Source of the DNA: Paenisporosarcina macmurdoensis
GTDB taxonomy: Bacteria; Bacillota; Bacilli; Bacillales_A; Planococcaceae
Assembly: GCF_042658845.1 (NCBI RefSeq)
Contig: NZ_JBHSRI010000003.1
Location: forward strand, 62,001-126,000
Direction of reading: 5' to 3'
DNA: 64,000 nucleotides
The notes beneath the pieces were generated by a model. The model made no database searches and was not told where the DNA came from. It saw only the letters and a list, made by a program, of their open reading frames with translations. Each line of letters begins with the position of its first letter. The stretch's first letter is position 1. The position numbers and the translations under genes are program-made. Positions 43,291 to 52,107 of the stretch are shown here, piece by piece.

Positions 43291-44061
43291 TCATAAAATT
43301 TGGGATAAGAAGAGTTTTGTTCGTTCATGTTGTGGATTATCAAATAATTCACTTGGCGTTCCAATTTCTATGATTTCTCCAAAATCAAAGAGAACAATTC
43401 GATCGGCTACTTCACGTGCAAAGTTCATTTCGTGCGTAACAACTAGCATGGTTATGCCAGATCCAGCTAACGTTTTAATCACATCTAACACTTCTTTAAT
43501 CATTTCAGGATCTAATGCTGAAGTTGGTTCATCGAATAACATGATTTTAGGTTGCATGGCTAGAGCTCTAGCAATGGCTACTCGCTGCTGTTGTCCTCCA
43601 GAAAGCTGCCCCGGATATTTATGAGCTTGTTCTGGAATTCCGACACGTTCTAACAGTTCTAAAGCGATTTTCTCTGCTTTGGCTTTGGGCCATTTACGAA
43701 CCCAAATAGGGGCTAGTGTAATATTTTTCAGAATGGTCATATGAGGGAATAAATTGAATGATTGAAAGACCATTCCTGTTTCTTTACGGATGGCTTCGAT
43801 ATCAGAAATATCATTGGATAAAGGAATACCATCAACGGTGATTTCCCCTTTTTGAATTTCTTCTAATCCGTTAACGGTTCGAATGAATGTAGATTTCCCT
43901 GATCCAGAAGGACCTAATATAACCACGACTTCTCCCTGCTTCACCTGTAACGAAACATCTTTTAATACATGCAAATTGCCAAACCATTTATTCACATTAT
44001 TACAAACGACTATATCTTTTCTTCGTTCCAGTGCGATATCAGCATTAAAGTTTTCAAACAT
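43291..44061 (-). CDS. polar/general amino-acid ABC ATPase (AapP/GlnQ-type)
   Basis: The 256-residue ATPase has Walker A GPSGSGKST, signature LSGGQQQRVAIARAL, Walker B IMLFDEPTSALDPE and switch His in VTHEM. It is closest to the AapP/GlnQ branch that drives amino-acid uptake. ATG follows AAGGAGG. It is the last gene of an operon with two permeases and a binding protein and lies 33 bases after the second permease. Confidence 0.92.
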   Translation of the reverse strand: MFENFNADIALERRKDIVVCNNVNKWFGNLHVLKDVSLQVKQGEVVVILGPSGSGKSTFIRTVNGLEEIQKGEITVDGIPLSNDISDIEAIRKETGMVFQSFNLFPHMTILKNITLAPIWVRKWPKAKAEKIALELLERVGIPEQAHKYPGQLSGGQQQRVAIARALAMQPKIMLFDEPTSALDPEMIKEVLDVIKTLAGSGITMLVVTHEMNFAREVADRIVLFDFGEIIEIGTPSELFDNPQHERTKLFLSQIL

Positions 44062-44094
44062 AATATGGTCCTCCTTAAAATTAAACTACATCTT

Positions 44095-45303
44095 TTATCG
44101 CTTGCCGACACCAAGCGCTACCTCTAATCTTCGGCTCGCATAGGACATCATATTGCAAAAGATAAGAAAGACGAGAGCAACGAATATAAATACTTCCATT
44201 TGTGTTCCTAAAAATTCAGGATTGGATATAATGTTCTTCCCAATACCAAGAATATCGGTTAAGCCCACGACCGCAACAAGAGAAGTATCTTTAAATATTC
44301 CGATAAACAGTCCCACGATTGCAGGGATGACTGCTCGTAAAGCTTGAGGTAAGATAATAAACGTCATTTTGAATGCTGTATTTAGTCCAAGTGACTCTGC
44401 CGCTTCAAATTGACCACGAGGAATCGACTGCAATCCTCCACGTATGTTCTCTGCTAGATAAGCTGCTGTAAATAGAGTAAATCCAACCATAGCTCTGACG
44501 ACATTATTAATATCTATTCCATTACCCATAAACAAAGGCAACATCAATTGAGCTACAAATAATATAGTGATCAATGGAACTCCACGAATCAATTCAATAT
44601 AGCCAATACTAAACCAGCGAACAATAGGTAACTTACTCCTTCTACCAAGCGCAAGTAATACCCCTAGAGGGAAGGAAAAAACAATCGCTACTATAGCTAT
44701 TATTAATGTTAATAAAAATCCACCCCACAAATTCGTGCCCACATGATTGAATACGCCAAATCCACTTAATAAAAAAATAATCACTGGAAACATCAGAAAC
44801 CATACGAAGAGTGTGGGCTTCTTTAAATTAAGACGTTTCTTCCCTATTACATATGCAGTAATAATCACAACAATATTAACGAACAACCATAAGCGAGTTT
44901 CTATTAGGACAAAGGGTAAACAACCCAAGGTGGTGTATATTCCACACATCGCTATTGTTAAATGACCGACAGTCCCTTTCCATAATCCCCAGGACAGTCC
45001 CATGAGTAAAGAAACAAGAGTTAAACAAATCCACAGCCTCCACAATTCTGCTACTGGGTATTGACCGACTACTAGCAATCTGAAATTAGCTGAAATAACA
45101 TGCCAATCAGCACTGAAGAAAACCCATACAATCGAACTTTTCAAAATCAAATAACTGATGGACCCAAATATAATCGTTAGGAGTGTGTTTTTCCAACTAC
45201 TAAATAAGTTCTTCTTGAACCAACTAGATATATCTTTTATTGGTTTAGGTGGAACCATCTGGTGCGCTTGAGACTGCGTTGTTTTTAATTCATCATTATT
45301 CAC
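44095..45303 (-). CDS. amino-acid ABC permease, AapM-like
   Basis: The 402-residue permease has the unusual long form of AapM: several helices (about residues 45-205) before the normal BPD domain, which contains the PAAT motif GGLQSIPRGQFEAAESLGLN and ends QAIRAVIPA-like text as ILPQALRAVIPAIVG. GTG at 45303, five bases after the previous stop and eight after GAGAGG, is the likely start; GTG at 45312 is the alternative. It pairs with the AapQ-like permease as a heterodimer. Confidence 0.88.
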   Translation of the reverse strand: MNNDELKTTQSQAHQMVPPKPIKDISSWFKKNLFSSWKNTLLTIIFGSISYLILKSSIVWVFFSADWHVISANFRLLVVGQYPVAELWRLWICLTLVSLLMGLSWGLWKGTVGHLTIAMCGIYTTLGCLPFVLIETRLWLFVNIVVIITAYVIGKKRLNLKKPTLFVWFLMFPVIIFLLSGFGVFNHVGTNLWGGFLLTLIIAIVAIVFSFPLGVLLALGRRSKLPIVRWFSIGYIELIRGVPLITILFVAQLMLPLFMGNGIDINNVVRAMVGFTLFTAAYLAENIRGGLQSIPRGQFEAAESLGLNTAFKMTFIILPQALRAVIPAIVGLFIGIFKDTSLVAVVGLTDILGIGKNIISNPEFLGTQMEVFIFVALVFLIFCNMMSYASRRLEVALGVGKR

Positions 45304-45308
45304 TTTTC

Positions 45309-46487
45309 TCACCTCTCTACTAGTTGCGTATATTTGTTAAATATATTCATTAAGAGTGACGTGAATAAGCTCATTGATAAGTAGACGAGAATCACGATTG
45401 AAATGACTTCCACACTTTTTCCTGTTTGACTTAGGACTGTAATTCCCACACCTACTAGTTCCTGATAGGCAACCGCTGCTGCTAAGCTGGAATTCTTTAT
45501 TAGATTTAAATATTGACTAGTTAAAGGAGGAATAATAATTCGAATAGCTTGAGGTAATATAACAAGTCTTAAAATAGTTGGACTTTTTAAGCCTAATGCT
45601 TTTGCAGCTTCAACTTGTCCTTTTGATACGGCCAAAATACCTCCTCGCACAATTTCGGCAATATATGAAGCCGTATACATAACGAGTGCTACTAAAAGCG
45701 CACCAAATCCTGGACCTATTGTGTAGCCACCCTCAAAACCTCTTCCCGCGATCACCGGAACACTAAGCTGCAGTGGTAACTGTGATGTGAAGAACCACGG
45801 GATGATTAACCAAGTAACGATTGAACCAAAAGCCCATAATGACGGATATTTTCGCTGACCTGTTTCCACTTGTTGTTTGATTCTAACCTTCCAAATGATG
45901 AATGACAGAAAAAGTCCAATTAGTAGAAAAATCAACCATATGACTGAAGAGGTCGTCAAATCAAACCAAGGGATAACAGTCCCTCTATTACTAAAATAAA
46001 ATAAGCCAAGTGTATTTATGCTTTTTTCAATAGTAGGAAAGCTTAAAAATACAGCATAAAACCAAATGAAGATTTGAACTAAAAGAGGAGTATTACGGAA
46101 AATTTCAACATAAAAAGTAGCCACTGTTCTTGCTAACCAGTTACTCGATAACCGAGAAATACCTACTATGAACCCAAGAATCGTAGCCAGTATGATCCCA
46201 ATAAATGCTACTTTGATGGTATTTAAAATACCTACAAGGAATGCTCTCCCATAAGTATCTGTTGACGAAAACTCAATTAACTTATCTCCAATATCGAATG
46301 AAGCCATTTTGCCTAAAAAGTCATAGCCAAAACTCATTCCCATTTGCCTTAAGCTGCCTAGTGCATTGAAAAAAAAGAAAGCAGCTAAAAGTACCACCAG
46401 TACAGCAAATAGAACTTGCAGGAGAATGGGAATGACTCGTTTATCTCTCCAAAAAGGTGGTGACGTCGTAGATGAAAGTTTTTTCAC
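45309..46487 (-). CDS. amino-acid ABC permease, AapQ-like
   Basis: The 392-residue permease is AapQ-like: one N-terminal helix, a long extracytoplasmic and membrane insertion (residues ~120-225) inside the BPD domain, and the EAA motif GGILAVSKGQVEAAKALGLK near residue 290. The insert and the 390-residue length separate it from the common ~220-residue GlnP permeases. Start is GTG after GAGGTGA. Its end almost touches the next permease gene. Confidence 0.88.
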   Translation of the reverse strand: MKKLSSTTSPPFWRDKRVIPILLQVLFAVLVVLLAAFFFFNALGSLRQMGMSFGYDFLGKMASFDIGDKLIEFSSTDTYGRAFLVGILNTIKVAFIGIILATILGFIVGISRLSSNWLARTVATFYVEIFRNTPLLVQIFIWFYAVFLSFPTIEKSINTLGLFYFSNRGTVIPWFDLTTSSVIWLIFLLIGLFLSFIIWKVRIKQQVETGQRKYPSLWAFGSIVTWLIIPWFFTSQLPLQLSVPVIAGRGFEGGYTIGPGFGALLVALVMYTASYIAEIVRGGILAVSKGQVEAAKALGLKSPTILRLVILPQAIRIIIPPLTSQYLNLIKNSSLAAAVAYQELVGVGITVLSQTGKSVEVISIVILVYLSMSLFTSLLMNIFNKYTQLVER

Positions 46488-46558
46488 TTATAATTCACCT
46501 CACAGTAAGTTTTACAACATTTATTTACATTCCTGTTTAGTTCCCTTTTAAAAAATAT

Positions 46559-46594
46559 GGGCCTGCCCCCTAGTTTGAAAAGGTATGCAGGCCC
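46559..46594 (-). terminator. hairpin/attenuator between binding protein and permease genes
   Basis: GGGCCTGC (46559-46566) pairs with GCAGGCCC (46587-46594) and is followed on the minus strand by ATATTTTTT. It should terminate part of the transcripts after the binding-protein gene. Confidence 0.8.
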
Positions 46595-46633
46595 AAATCT
46601 ATAATCTGACATTCAATACTAAAAATTTATATA

Positions 46634-47680
46634 TTAGCGGAAAGGTGGAGAATACATTAAGCCACCATTTGTCCAAAGTTCATTTGGACCTCGTTCTAAA
46701 TCAAACACTGTATCTGGACCAAGATGGCGATCATAAAGTTCACCGTAGTTTCCAACAGCTTTAATGATTTGAACAACAAAGTCCTTAGGTAATCCAAGTT
46801 GTTCCCCTAGATCTCCTTCAACACCTAAGAAACGGCGGATTTCAGGGTCTTCACTATCCATGAAAGTATCCAGATTGCCTTGCGTAATTCCATACTCTTC
46901 AGCTTGTATCAATGCATATACAGTCCATGACACAACACCAACCCATTTCGAATCACCATCTTTAACTGATGGAGCAAGTGGTTCTTTAGATAAAACATCC
47001 GATAAGATAAAATGCTCCTCTGGATTAGCTAATGTAGATCGACGAGAAACAAGTCCAGAGCGGTCTGTTGTAAACGCATCTACACTCCCTTGCTCATAAG
47101 CAGAAATAGCGGCATCTTGATTATCAAATACAACAGGCTCATAAGTGACTCCCAGTTTACGCATCTGGTCAGCTAAGTTAAGCTCAGTTGTCGTGCCGGA
47201 TTCAACAGCAATTCGTGTTCCTTGTAAATCTTTTAAAGTCTTGATTCCACTATCTTCACGTACCATCATCCCTTGCCCGTCATAAAATGTTACCGGTGCG
47301 AAAGCAAGACCAACCGACGCGTCTCGTGATGTGGTATGCGTCGTATTTCTCGCTAATACATCAACCTCACCCGTTTGAACAGCAATAAATCGTTCTTCTG
47401 CTGATAAGGGTCTGAATTCAACAGCTTCGGGATCTCCAAATATAGCTGCTGCAATGGCTCTTGTAATGTCGATATCCATTCCTGTATAACTTCCGTCCGA
47501 AGCTACATAACCAAAACCAGGTATATCCGCGTTAACACCACCAACTAATTTCCCTCTTTTTTTGATAGCATCTAATTGGGATTTGGCTTTGGATTCCTCA
47601 GTCTTTTCCTCTGAACAACCAGCTAAGACCACTGAAAATACGAGCAGAATGCTTAATAATGCGAATAGACTTTTTCTCAT
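46634..47680 (-). CDS. general L-amino-acid-binding lipoprotein, AapJ-like
   Basis: The 348-residue lipoprotein has a lipobox VLAGCS and a type II binding fold. Segments such as LSAEERFIAVQTGEVDVLARN, YDGQGMMV and the C-terminal ELWTNGGLMYSPPFR match AapJ of proteobacteria closely in order and wording. AapJQMP takes up a broad range of L-amino acids. ATG at 47680 after TCGGGG begins the signal peptide; 47707 is rejected. A CodY-like site (47806-47820) lies upstream. Confidence 0.9.
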   Translation of the reverse strand: MRKSLFALLSILLVFSVVLAGCSEEKTEESKAKSQLDAIKKRGKLVGGVNADIPGFGYVASDGSYTGMDIDITRAIAAAIFGDPEAVEFRPLSAEERFIAVQTGEVDVLARNTTHTTSRDASVGLAFAPVTFYDGQGMMVREDSGIKTLKDLQGTRIAVESGTTTELNLADQMRKLGVTYEPVVFDNQDAAISAYEQGSVDAFTTDRSGLVSRRSTLANPEEHFILSDVLSKEPLAPSVKDGDSKWVGVVSWTVYALIQAEEYGITQGNLDTFMDSEDPEIRRFLGVEGDLGEQLGLPKDFVVQIIKAVGNYGELYDRHLGPDTVFDLERGPNELWTNGGLMYSPPFR

Positions 47681-47805
47681 GTTTAACCCCGACCCCCTAT
47701 TTTTCATTTCTAAATATCGTACAAAGTATCATATCAACTTGCCACCTACACCTCCTTATTTGAAAATTCAGAGAATAGTACAAGTTAAAGCTATAATATG
47801 ATTCA

Positions 47806-47820
47806 TATTCTTTGAAAATA
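47806..47820. promoter_or_regulatory. CodY-like site upstream of the aap operon
   Basis: TATTCTTTGAAAATA differs from AATTTTCWGAAAATT at four positions, with the right half nearly intact. It lies in the 367-base divergent region between aapJ-like and alcohol dehydrogenase genes, where nothing else is recognised. Confidence 0.4.
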
Positions 47821-48047
47821 CCAAATGATTCTTAGAATGTATTTCTACTCTCTAAATATCTCTATACAAAAGACACCTTTATTCAAACCATTGGCAGACT
47901 GGAGGGTCTTCATTTCTATTCAATAGTTGAGAATGTTCTTGTAAATCTTCATGTGTGTTGCTTAAACAAATATAGTGGTAAAGTATTCAATGAGCCGCAA
48001 GCTATTTATGATTGTGGAATAAGATTCGACTAAAACGAGGTGCACAG

Positions 48048-49208
48048 ATGAATATATTTTTACAACATAACCCGACGAAACTATATTTTGGTCAAGGACA
48101 AATTAGTCAATTATCAACAGAAATCGGAACGAAGAAAGTGCTTGTTGTTTATGGTGGTGGAAGTATTAAGCAAAATGGGGTCTATGAAGACGTCATGGAA
48201 GAGCTTAAAAAAGCACAAGCTACGATATTTGAATTACCTGGCGTTGAACAAAATCCACGTTTAACAACAGTCCATAGAGGCGTTGATATTTGTAAATCAC
48301 AAGAAATCGACATCCTTTTAGCAGTTGGTGGCGGAAGTGTCATTGATTGCACAAAAGCGATTGCTATCGGCGCAAAATACGATGGTGATGTGTGGGATCT
48401 AATTACGAGGAAAGTTCCAATTGAATCAGCCCTACCTATCGGGACCGTTCTTACCTTAGCTGCAACTGGTTCTGAGATGAATCCTATATCGGTAATTTCA
48501 AACTGGGAAACAAAAGATAAACTTGGATGGGGATCCCCTCTTGTTTTCCCTCGTTTTTCAATTTCAGATCCAACTTATACGTTCTCTGTTTCTCGTAAAC
48601 AAACCGTGTATGGTATTGTCGATAGCATGTCTCATGCTCTTGAGCACTATTTCCATCGCACGAAAAATACACCGATGATAGATGGATTTATTGAATCACT
48701 CCTCCGAACAGCGATTGAGACAGGTCCGAAATTACTAAAAGATTTAACTTCATACGATCATCGCGAAACGATGATGTACATCAGTACTACAGCATTTAAT
48801 GAAACATTGTCGAATGGAACAGATGGTGGCGACTGGGCAACTCATCGAATCGAGCATGCCATTTCAGCTGTTTATGATATTCCACACGGTGGAGGCTTGT
48901 CCATTTTGTTCCCCAATTGGTTAGAGCATGTGCTTGAAGATGATCCATCACGTGCGAAAATGCTAGCCATGAATGTCTTTGGCATTTCAAGTGAAGGAAA
49001 AAGTGACCTGGAAGTAGCGAGAGATGGTGCCAAAGCTCTTCGTTCATTCTGGGACTCTCTTGAAGCTCCAAATCGTTTAAGCCACTATGACATCGACGAT
49101 ACAGATATCGAATTGATAATCGATAAAACATTTATCAAACCAGGTGTTGGTGTTTATAAAGAACTTGACCGAGAAAGTGTTAAAGATATCTTAATTCGTT
49201 CTTTGTAA
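48048..49208 (+). CDS. iron-containing alcohol dehydrogenase (YugJ/BdhA-like)
   Basis: The 386-residue type III alcohol dehydrogenase resembles B. subtilis YugJ and clostridial butanol dehydrogenases. The NAD-site glycines are in AVGGGSVIDCTKAI, the next loop GTVLTLAATGSEMN, and metal-binding residues lie in DSMSHALEHYF and a later His-rich AVYDIPHGGGLSILFP. ATG at 48048 follows ACGAGGTG; 48012 is rejected. The aldehyde/alcohol used in the cell is unknown. It is monocistronic. Confidence 0.92.
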   Translation: MNIFLQHNPTKLYFGQGQISQLSTEIGTKKVLVVYGGGSIKQNGVYEDVMEELKKAQATIFELPGVEQNPRLTTVHRGVDICKSQEIDILLAVGGGSVIDCTKAIAIGAKYDGDVWDLITRKVPIESALPIGTVLTLAATGSEMNPISVISNWETKDKLGWGSPLVFPRFSISDPTYTFSVSRKQTVYGIVDSMSHALEHYFHRTKNTPMIDGFIESLLRTAIETGPKLLKDLTSYDHRETMMYISTTAFNETLSNGTDGGDWATHRIEHAISAVYDIPHGGGLSILFPNWLEHVLEDDPSRAKMLAMNVFGISSEGKSDLEVARDGAKALRSFWDSLEAPNRLSHYDIDDTDIELIIDKTFIKPGVGVYKELDRESVKDILIRSL

Positions 49209-49291
49209 AGTAACTGTCCTAATGCTTACGTTGAAGTAAAATGATTCTCAGGTATCTTCGGACAAACCTTTGTTTCACTATGGTCTAGAGA

Positions 49292-49336
49292 AAAAAGAGG
49301 TGGGCTTGTGACTTCGTCACTTGCCCACCTCTTTTT
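49292..49336 (+). terminator. terminator of the alcohol dehydrogenase gene
   Basis: AAAAAGAGGTGGGC and GCCCACCTCTTTTT form a 14-bp outer stem; GTGAC/GTCAC form an inner stem above a TT/TT mismatch with a TTC loop. Confidence 0.85.
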
Positions 49337-49547
49337 CCAAATCATCCTGCGGCGGTCTGCGTCCTTCGCTCCCTTGTAAACCTGAACGCTCACAGTTTAG
49401 ATCTTTAGGTTTACTAAAGAAACGTTGCACTTTTTTATGTAAATATTCGGCCGAAGATATTATTTCGGCCTCTTCCTGCTTTTGTTATTTTCAAACCCAC
49501 TTAGTACCTTGTTTGTTCCAATAAGTTAACTTGGATTTGAGATGTGT

Positions 49548-49580
49548 TTGAGCGATAAATCTTCAGATTGAGCGATAAAT
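49548..49580. repeat. two-copy TTGAGCGATAAAT repeat
   Basis: TTGAGCGATAAAT (49548-49560) recurs after seven bases (49568-49580), a 20-bp period. Confidence 0.7.
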
Positions 49581-49773
49581 TTTTCACAATCGAAAGTACA
49601 CTCCATAAACGTCTCATTAACCAAGTTGACTAGATGCGAAACAAGCTTGATCGAATTTATTATATTGTCCTTTCGATTGAAAGCAAAAGCATTAACAATA
49701 AGGTTTTCAGGAAGCTTTGTCTACTGCACCCTGGTACCTAGAAAAAGCTTATTCTTTAGATCACAATAAAAAT

Positions 49774-49812
49774 AAAAAGGAGTAATCTCATCAACTGAGA
49801 TTACTCCTTTTT
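49774..49812 (-). terminator. terminator of the 106-residue membrane protein gene
   Basis: A perfect 17-bp stem (49774-49790 with 49796-49812) lies 11 bases past the stop codon. Confidence 0.85.
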
Positions 49813-49823
49813 GCATGCCCATA

Positions 49824-50144
49824 TTAGACAACATCAATATGGTGATCCTTAAATTCAATTTCTGGTTTTGCAGCATCAAGCATAAGAAAGATTGCAGTAA
49901 GAATATGCATAACCATTCCAACAAACGGAATCCATGCGATACAAGAAGTGACTATTCCTAATATACTACCTGTTGAAGATCCACCACTATTTTTCGTCAA
50001 GACTAAAGTAACAATATGCAATGCTAACATGACACCTAGAGGTATCCATAAAAAACTAACGACAATTATGCCGCCTAATATAGGAATCCCTAAGAGGGCT
50101 TCTAGACCACCACTCACCCATTTTAAAATCTTAGGTGTAGACAT
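49824..50144 (-). CDS. small multi-pass membrane protein, unknown
   Basis: The 106-residue protein has three to four hydrophobic segments: VSGGLEALLGIPILGGIIVV, FLWIPLGVMLALHIVTLVL, a Gly/Ser loop (KNSGGSSTGS) and ILGIVTSCIAWIPFVGMVMH, then a short acidic tail. I do not recognise a named family. ATG at 50144 lies ten bases after AAAGGA; the GTG at 50153 overlaps that site. A strong terminator follows and no operon partner is seen. Confidence 0.7.
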   Translation of the reverse strand: MSTPKILKWVSGGLEALLGIPILGGIIVVSFLWIPLGVMLALHIVTLVLTKNSGGSSTGSILGIVTSCIAWIPFVGMVMHILTAIFLMLDAAKPEIEFKDHHIDVV

Positions 50145-50361
50145 TTCAACCACATCCTTTCTGAAGAATTTCTATTTAATATATCATTCATTCCAGTTAC
50201 TTTATACGTAAATATGTAAATAATAACAATTTTCCCGATAAAAAATACCCATTATTTTATTAAGAGAATTTTTTAGACGCCATATGAGTAGTCTTTTTTG
50301 TACTAAACTTTCAACATCCTCACATACATTCTTAATAACGAATGCATAGGGGGTGGATAAA

Positions 50362-51000
50362 ATGAATACTAACTACGATCCTAACTTGGATGCCATATTA
50401 AATGAACGTTATTATTTGAAATCCATTGAGGCTAGAGGTGCTCGAATTAAATACATCCCATCGAATCTGGGACAGGAATTTTCGAATTATAAAAAATGTA
50501 TTAAGGACACCCTTGCTACAAACGTCCTTACCATAAATGGAGAAGTATTTAACCAAGAATTTTTTATTGATGAATATAACTACTACTTTATTAATTGGTG
50601 TATTCCTACAGCTAAGAGATTGATACTAGAAAACCAGCTTATACCTGAAGATATCGATTTAACAGGCATTATTGATCAAGTTAGAAGGAATGAAATAGAT
50701 CAAAATTATTTACCATTTGCATTAAAAAATGAGCAACCAATTATTATGGCTTATTATCCTCTATGTCCTCAAGCAAAAGTGGTAATTGACGGGAATCATC
50801 GTGTTTTGGCTAAGTTCGACGCTGGTGAAGAAACAATAAAAGCGTTCGATTTGTTTCCTCATATTCACCTTCAGGCAATGACATCCAATTTAGATCGGTT
50901 ATTGTACAAAATACATCACAACCTTACATGGATAGGTGAATCGATTGCAGGCCATTTATCTGCAGAAGATTTACAGAGAAAATTGTTTACCATTAATTAG
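50362..51000 (+). CDS. uncharacterised protein with a ParB/sulfiredoxin-like DGNHR motif
   Basis: The 212-residue soluble protein has VVIDGNHRVLAKFDAG at residues 141-156. DG-N/R-HR is the core motif of the ParB-like nuclease / sulfiredoxin fold, where it binds nucleotides. The N-terminal 130 residues (NERYYLKSIEARGARIKYIP and a Tyr/Phe-rich stretch) are not familiar, and no helix-turn-helix domain is visible. ATG at 50362 follows GGGGGTGG. It stands alone between repeats. Possible roles include a nucleotide-dependent switch or DNA-modification helper; none is shown. Confidence 0.7.
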   Translation: MNTNYDPNLDAILNERYYLKSIEARGARIKYIPSNLGQEFSNYKKCIKDTLATNVLTINGEVFNQEFFIDEYNYYFINWCIPTAKRLILENQLIPEDIDLTGIIDQVRRNEIDQNYLPFALKNEQPIIMAYYPLCPQAKVVIDGNHRVLAKFDAGEETIKAFDLFPHIHLQAMTSNLDRLLYKIHHNLTWIGESIAGHLSAEDLQRKLFTIN

Positions 51001-51078
51001 AACTTACATTAACCACCTTCAATTCCTCTACCTTCATCAACCAATTTACTTCATAAATAGCATAAAAAATCGTAAAGC

Positions 51079-51211
51079 GTCTTCTAGCTCGACACCTGTG
51101 CTGGAAGAATGGATGGTTAATCACCTTTCTTTTTCCTATAAAGGGTCCCGCGAGCTGGCGTTTGGAGCTAGACATAGCTACTCCAAGTTCGAAGGTGTAG
51201 CATGAAGAAAC
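51079..51211. repeat. dispersed intergenic element, copy 4 (longest)
   Basis: It starts CTTCTAGCTCGACACC, runs through CCTATAAAGGGTCCCGCG and AGCTGGCGTTTGGAGCTAGA, and ends AAGGTGTAGCATGAAGAAAC. The order of blocks is the same as in copy 1 (16679-16790). Confidence 0.75.
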
Positions 51212-51230
51212 TAATTCATATTTTATCTAG

Positions 51231-51273
51231 AAAAAGCGACGGCCTTTTAACCTAAAAGGGCTTGTCGCTTTTT
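51231..51273 (+). terminator. hairpin AAAAAGCGAC / GTCGCTTTTT
   Basis: A 10-bp outer stem with an inner GCCCTTTTA-type pairing and T5 end lies 230 bases after the DGNHR gene and directly after the dispersed element. Confidence 0.75.
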
Positions 51274-51349
51274 GGGCATTTTACTGAGAAAAATAGGCTA
51301 TGTTATACTTTATAGTGGTAAAGCATTAAAGTACTCAGTTTTATAGAGC

Positions 51350-51373
51350 TTTTCAACTACTTATTGTGGGTAT
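51350..51373 (+). promoter_or_regulatory. possible sigma-B-type promoter of the opu operon
   Basis: TTTTCA (51350-51355), 12 bases, then GGGTAT (51368-51373) matches GTTTAA-N12-15-GGGTAT at 4/6 and 6/6. Osmoprotectant genes often have general-stress promoters. Confidence 0.35.
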
Positions 51374-51435
51374 ATTTCATCTAGAATGGTTCGTTTTTAC
51401 CAGACTTTTCTCACTCTAGAAAGGGAGGTATAACA

Positions 51436-52089
51436 TTGGAAAAATGGTTACGATTTCTCGAGGTAAATGCACCTCGTATTTTAGAATTAACGATTGATCA
51501 TGCAGTACTGGTTACTTTAGCAATTATCGTTGCGCTTTTAATCGGTGTCCCGCTTGGGATTTATTTAACTACGAACGAATACTTAGCAGGGTCAGTTCTT
51601 CAAGTTGCTTCTATTACATTAACGATTCCGAGTATAGCGCTCTTTGGTGTAATGATTCCTATTTTCTCTCTCATTAATCAAGGCATTGGTTTTTTACCGG
51701 CTTTCGTAGCACTTGTACTATATTCTCAGCTACCGATTATACGCAATACGTATACGGCCATTAAAAACGTTAACCCAGAAATGCGTGATGCAGCGATTGG
51801 CATGGGAATGAAAACTCATCAACGCTTATTGCGGGTTGAGATTCCGAATGCTTTACCTGTCATTATGGCTGGTGTACGCACCGCAGTTGTTCTTAATATA
51901 GGAATTGGCGTCATTGCTGCCTATATTGGTGCTGGTGGACTTGGTGTGTTGATTACGCAAGGAATTAGCAGAGGTGACAACTACTTAATCATTAGTGGTT
52001 CCATAGCTGTTGCGTTGTTGGCAATTATTGCAGATGCGATTTTATTAATGATTCAAAAACGATTCACGACAAAAGGTTTAGTCGAATAA
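51436..52089 (+). CDS. osmoprotectant ABC permease (OpuCB-like)
   Basis: The 217-residue permease has five to six helices and the EAA loop AAIGMGMKTHQRLLRVEIPN. TLTIPSIALFGVMIP and YIGAGGLGVLITQGI are typical of OpuC/ProW-type permeases for glycine betaine, carnitine or choline. Start is TTG, preceded by AAAGGGAGG. It is the first gene of a four-gene operon, unlike the classical order that starts with the ATPase. Confidence 0.9.
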   Translation: MEKWLRFLEVNAPRILELTIDHAVLVTLAIIVALLIGVPLGIYLTTNEYLAGSVLQVASITLTIPSIALFGVMIPIFSLINQGIGFLPAFVALVLYSQLPIIRNTYTAIKNVNPEMRDAAIGMGMKTHQRLLRVEIPNALPVIMAGVRTAVVLNIGIGVIAAYIGAGGLGVLITQGISRGDNYLIISGSIAVALLAIIADAILLMIQKRFTTKGLVE

Positions 52090-52107
52090 CTGTAAAGAGG
52101 TGAGCAA

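Larger units (their letters stand above)
49209..49823. other. ~600-bp gene-poor region with repeats
   Basis: It holds two terminators (49292-49336, 49774-49812), a two-copy GAGCGATAAAT repeat (49548-49580) and scattered AT-rich sequence. No gene with a ribosome site was found. Confidence 0.55.

Noticed and set aside
50936..51205. 89-codon plus-strand frame overlapping the end of the DGNHR gene
   Set aside because: It runs through the dispersed repeat element and has no ribosome site.
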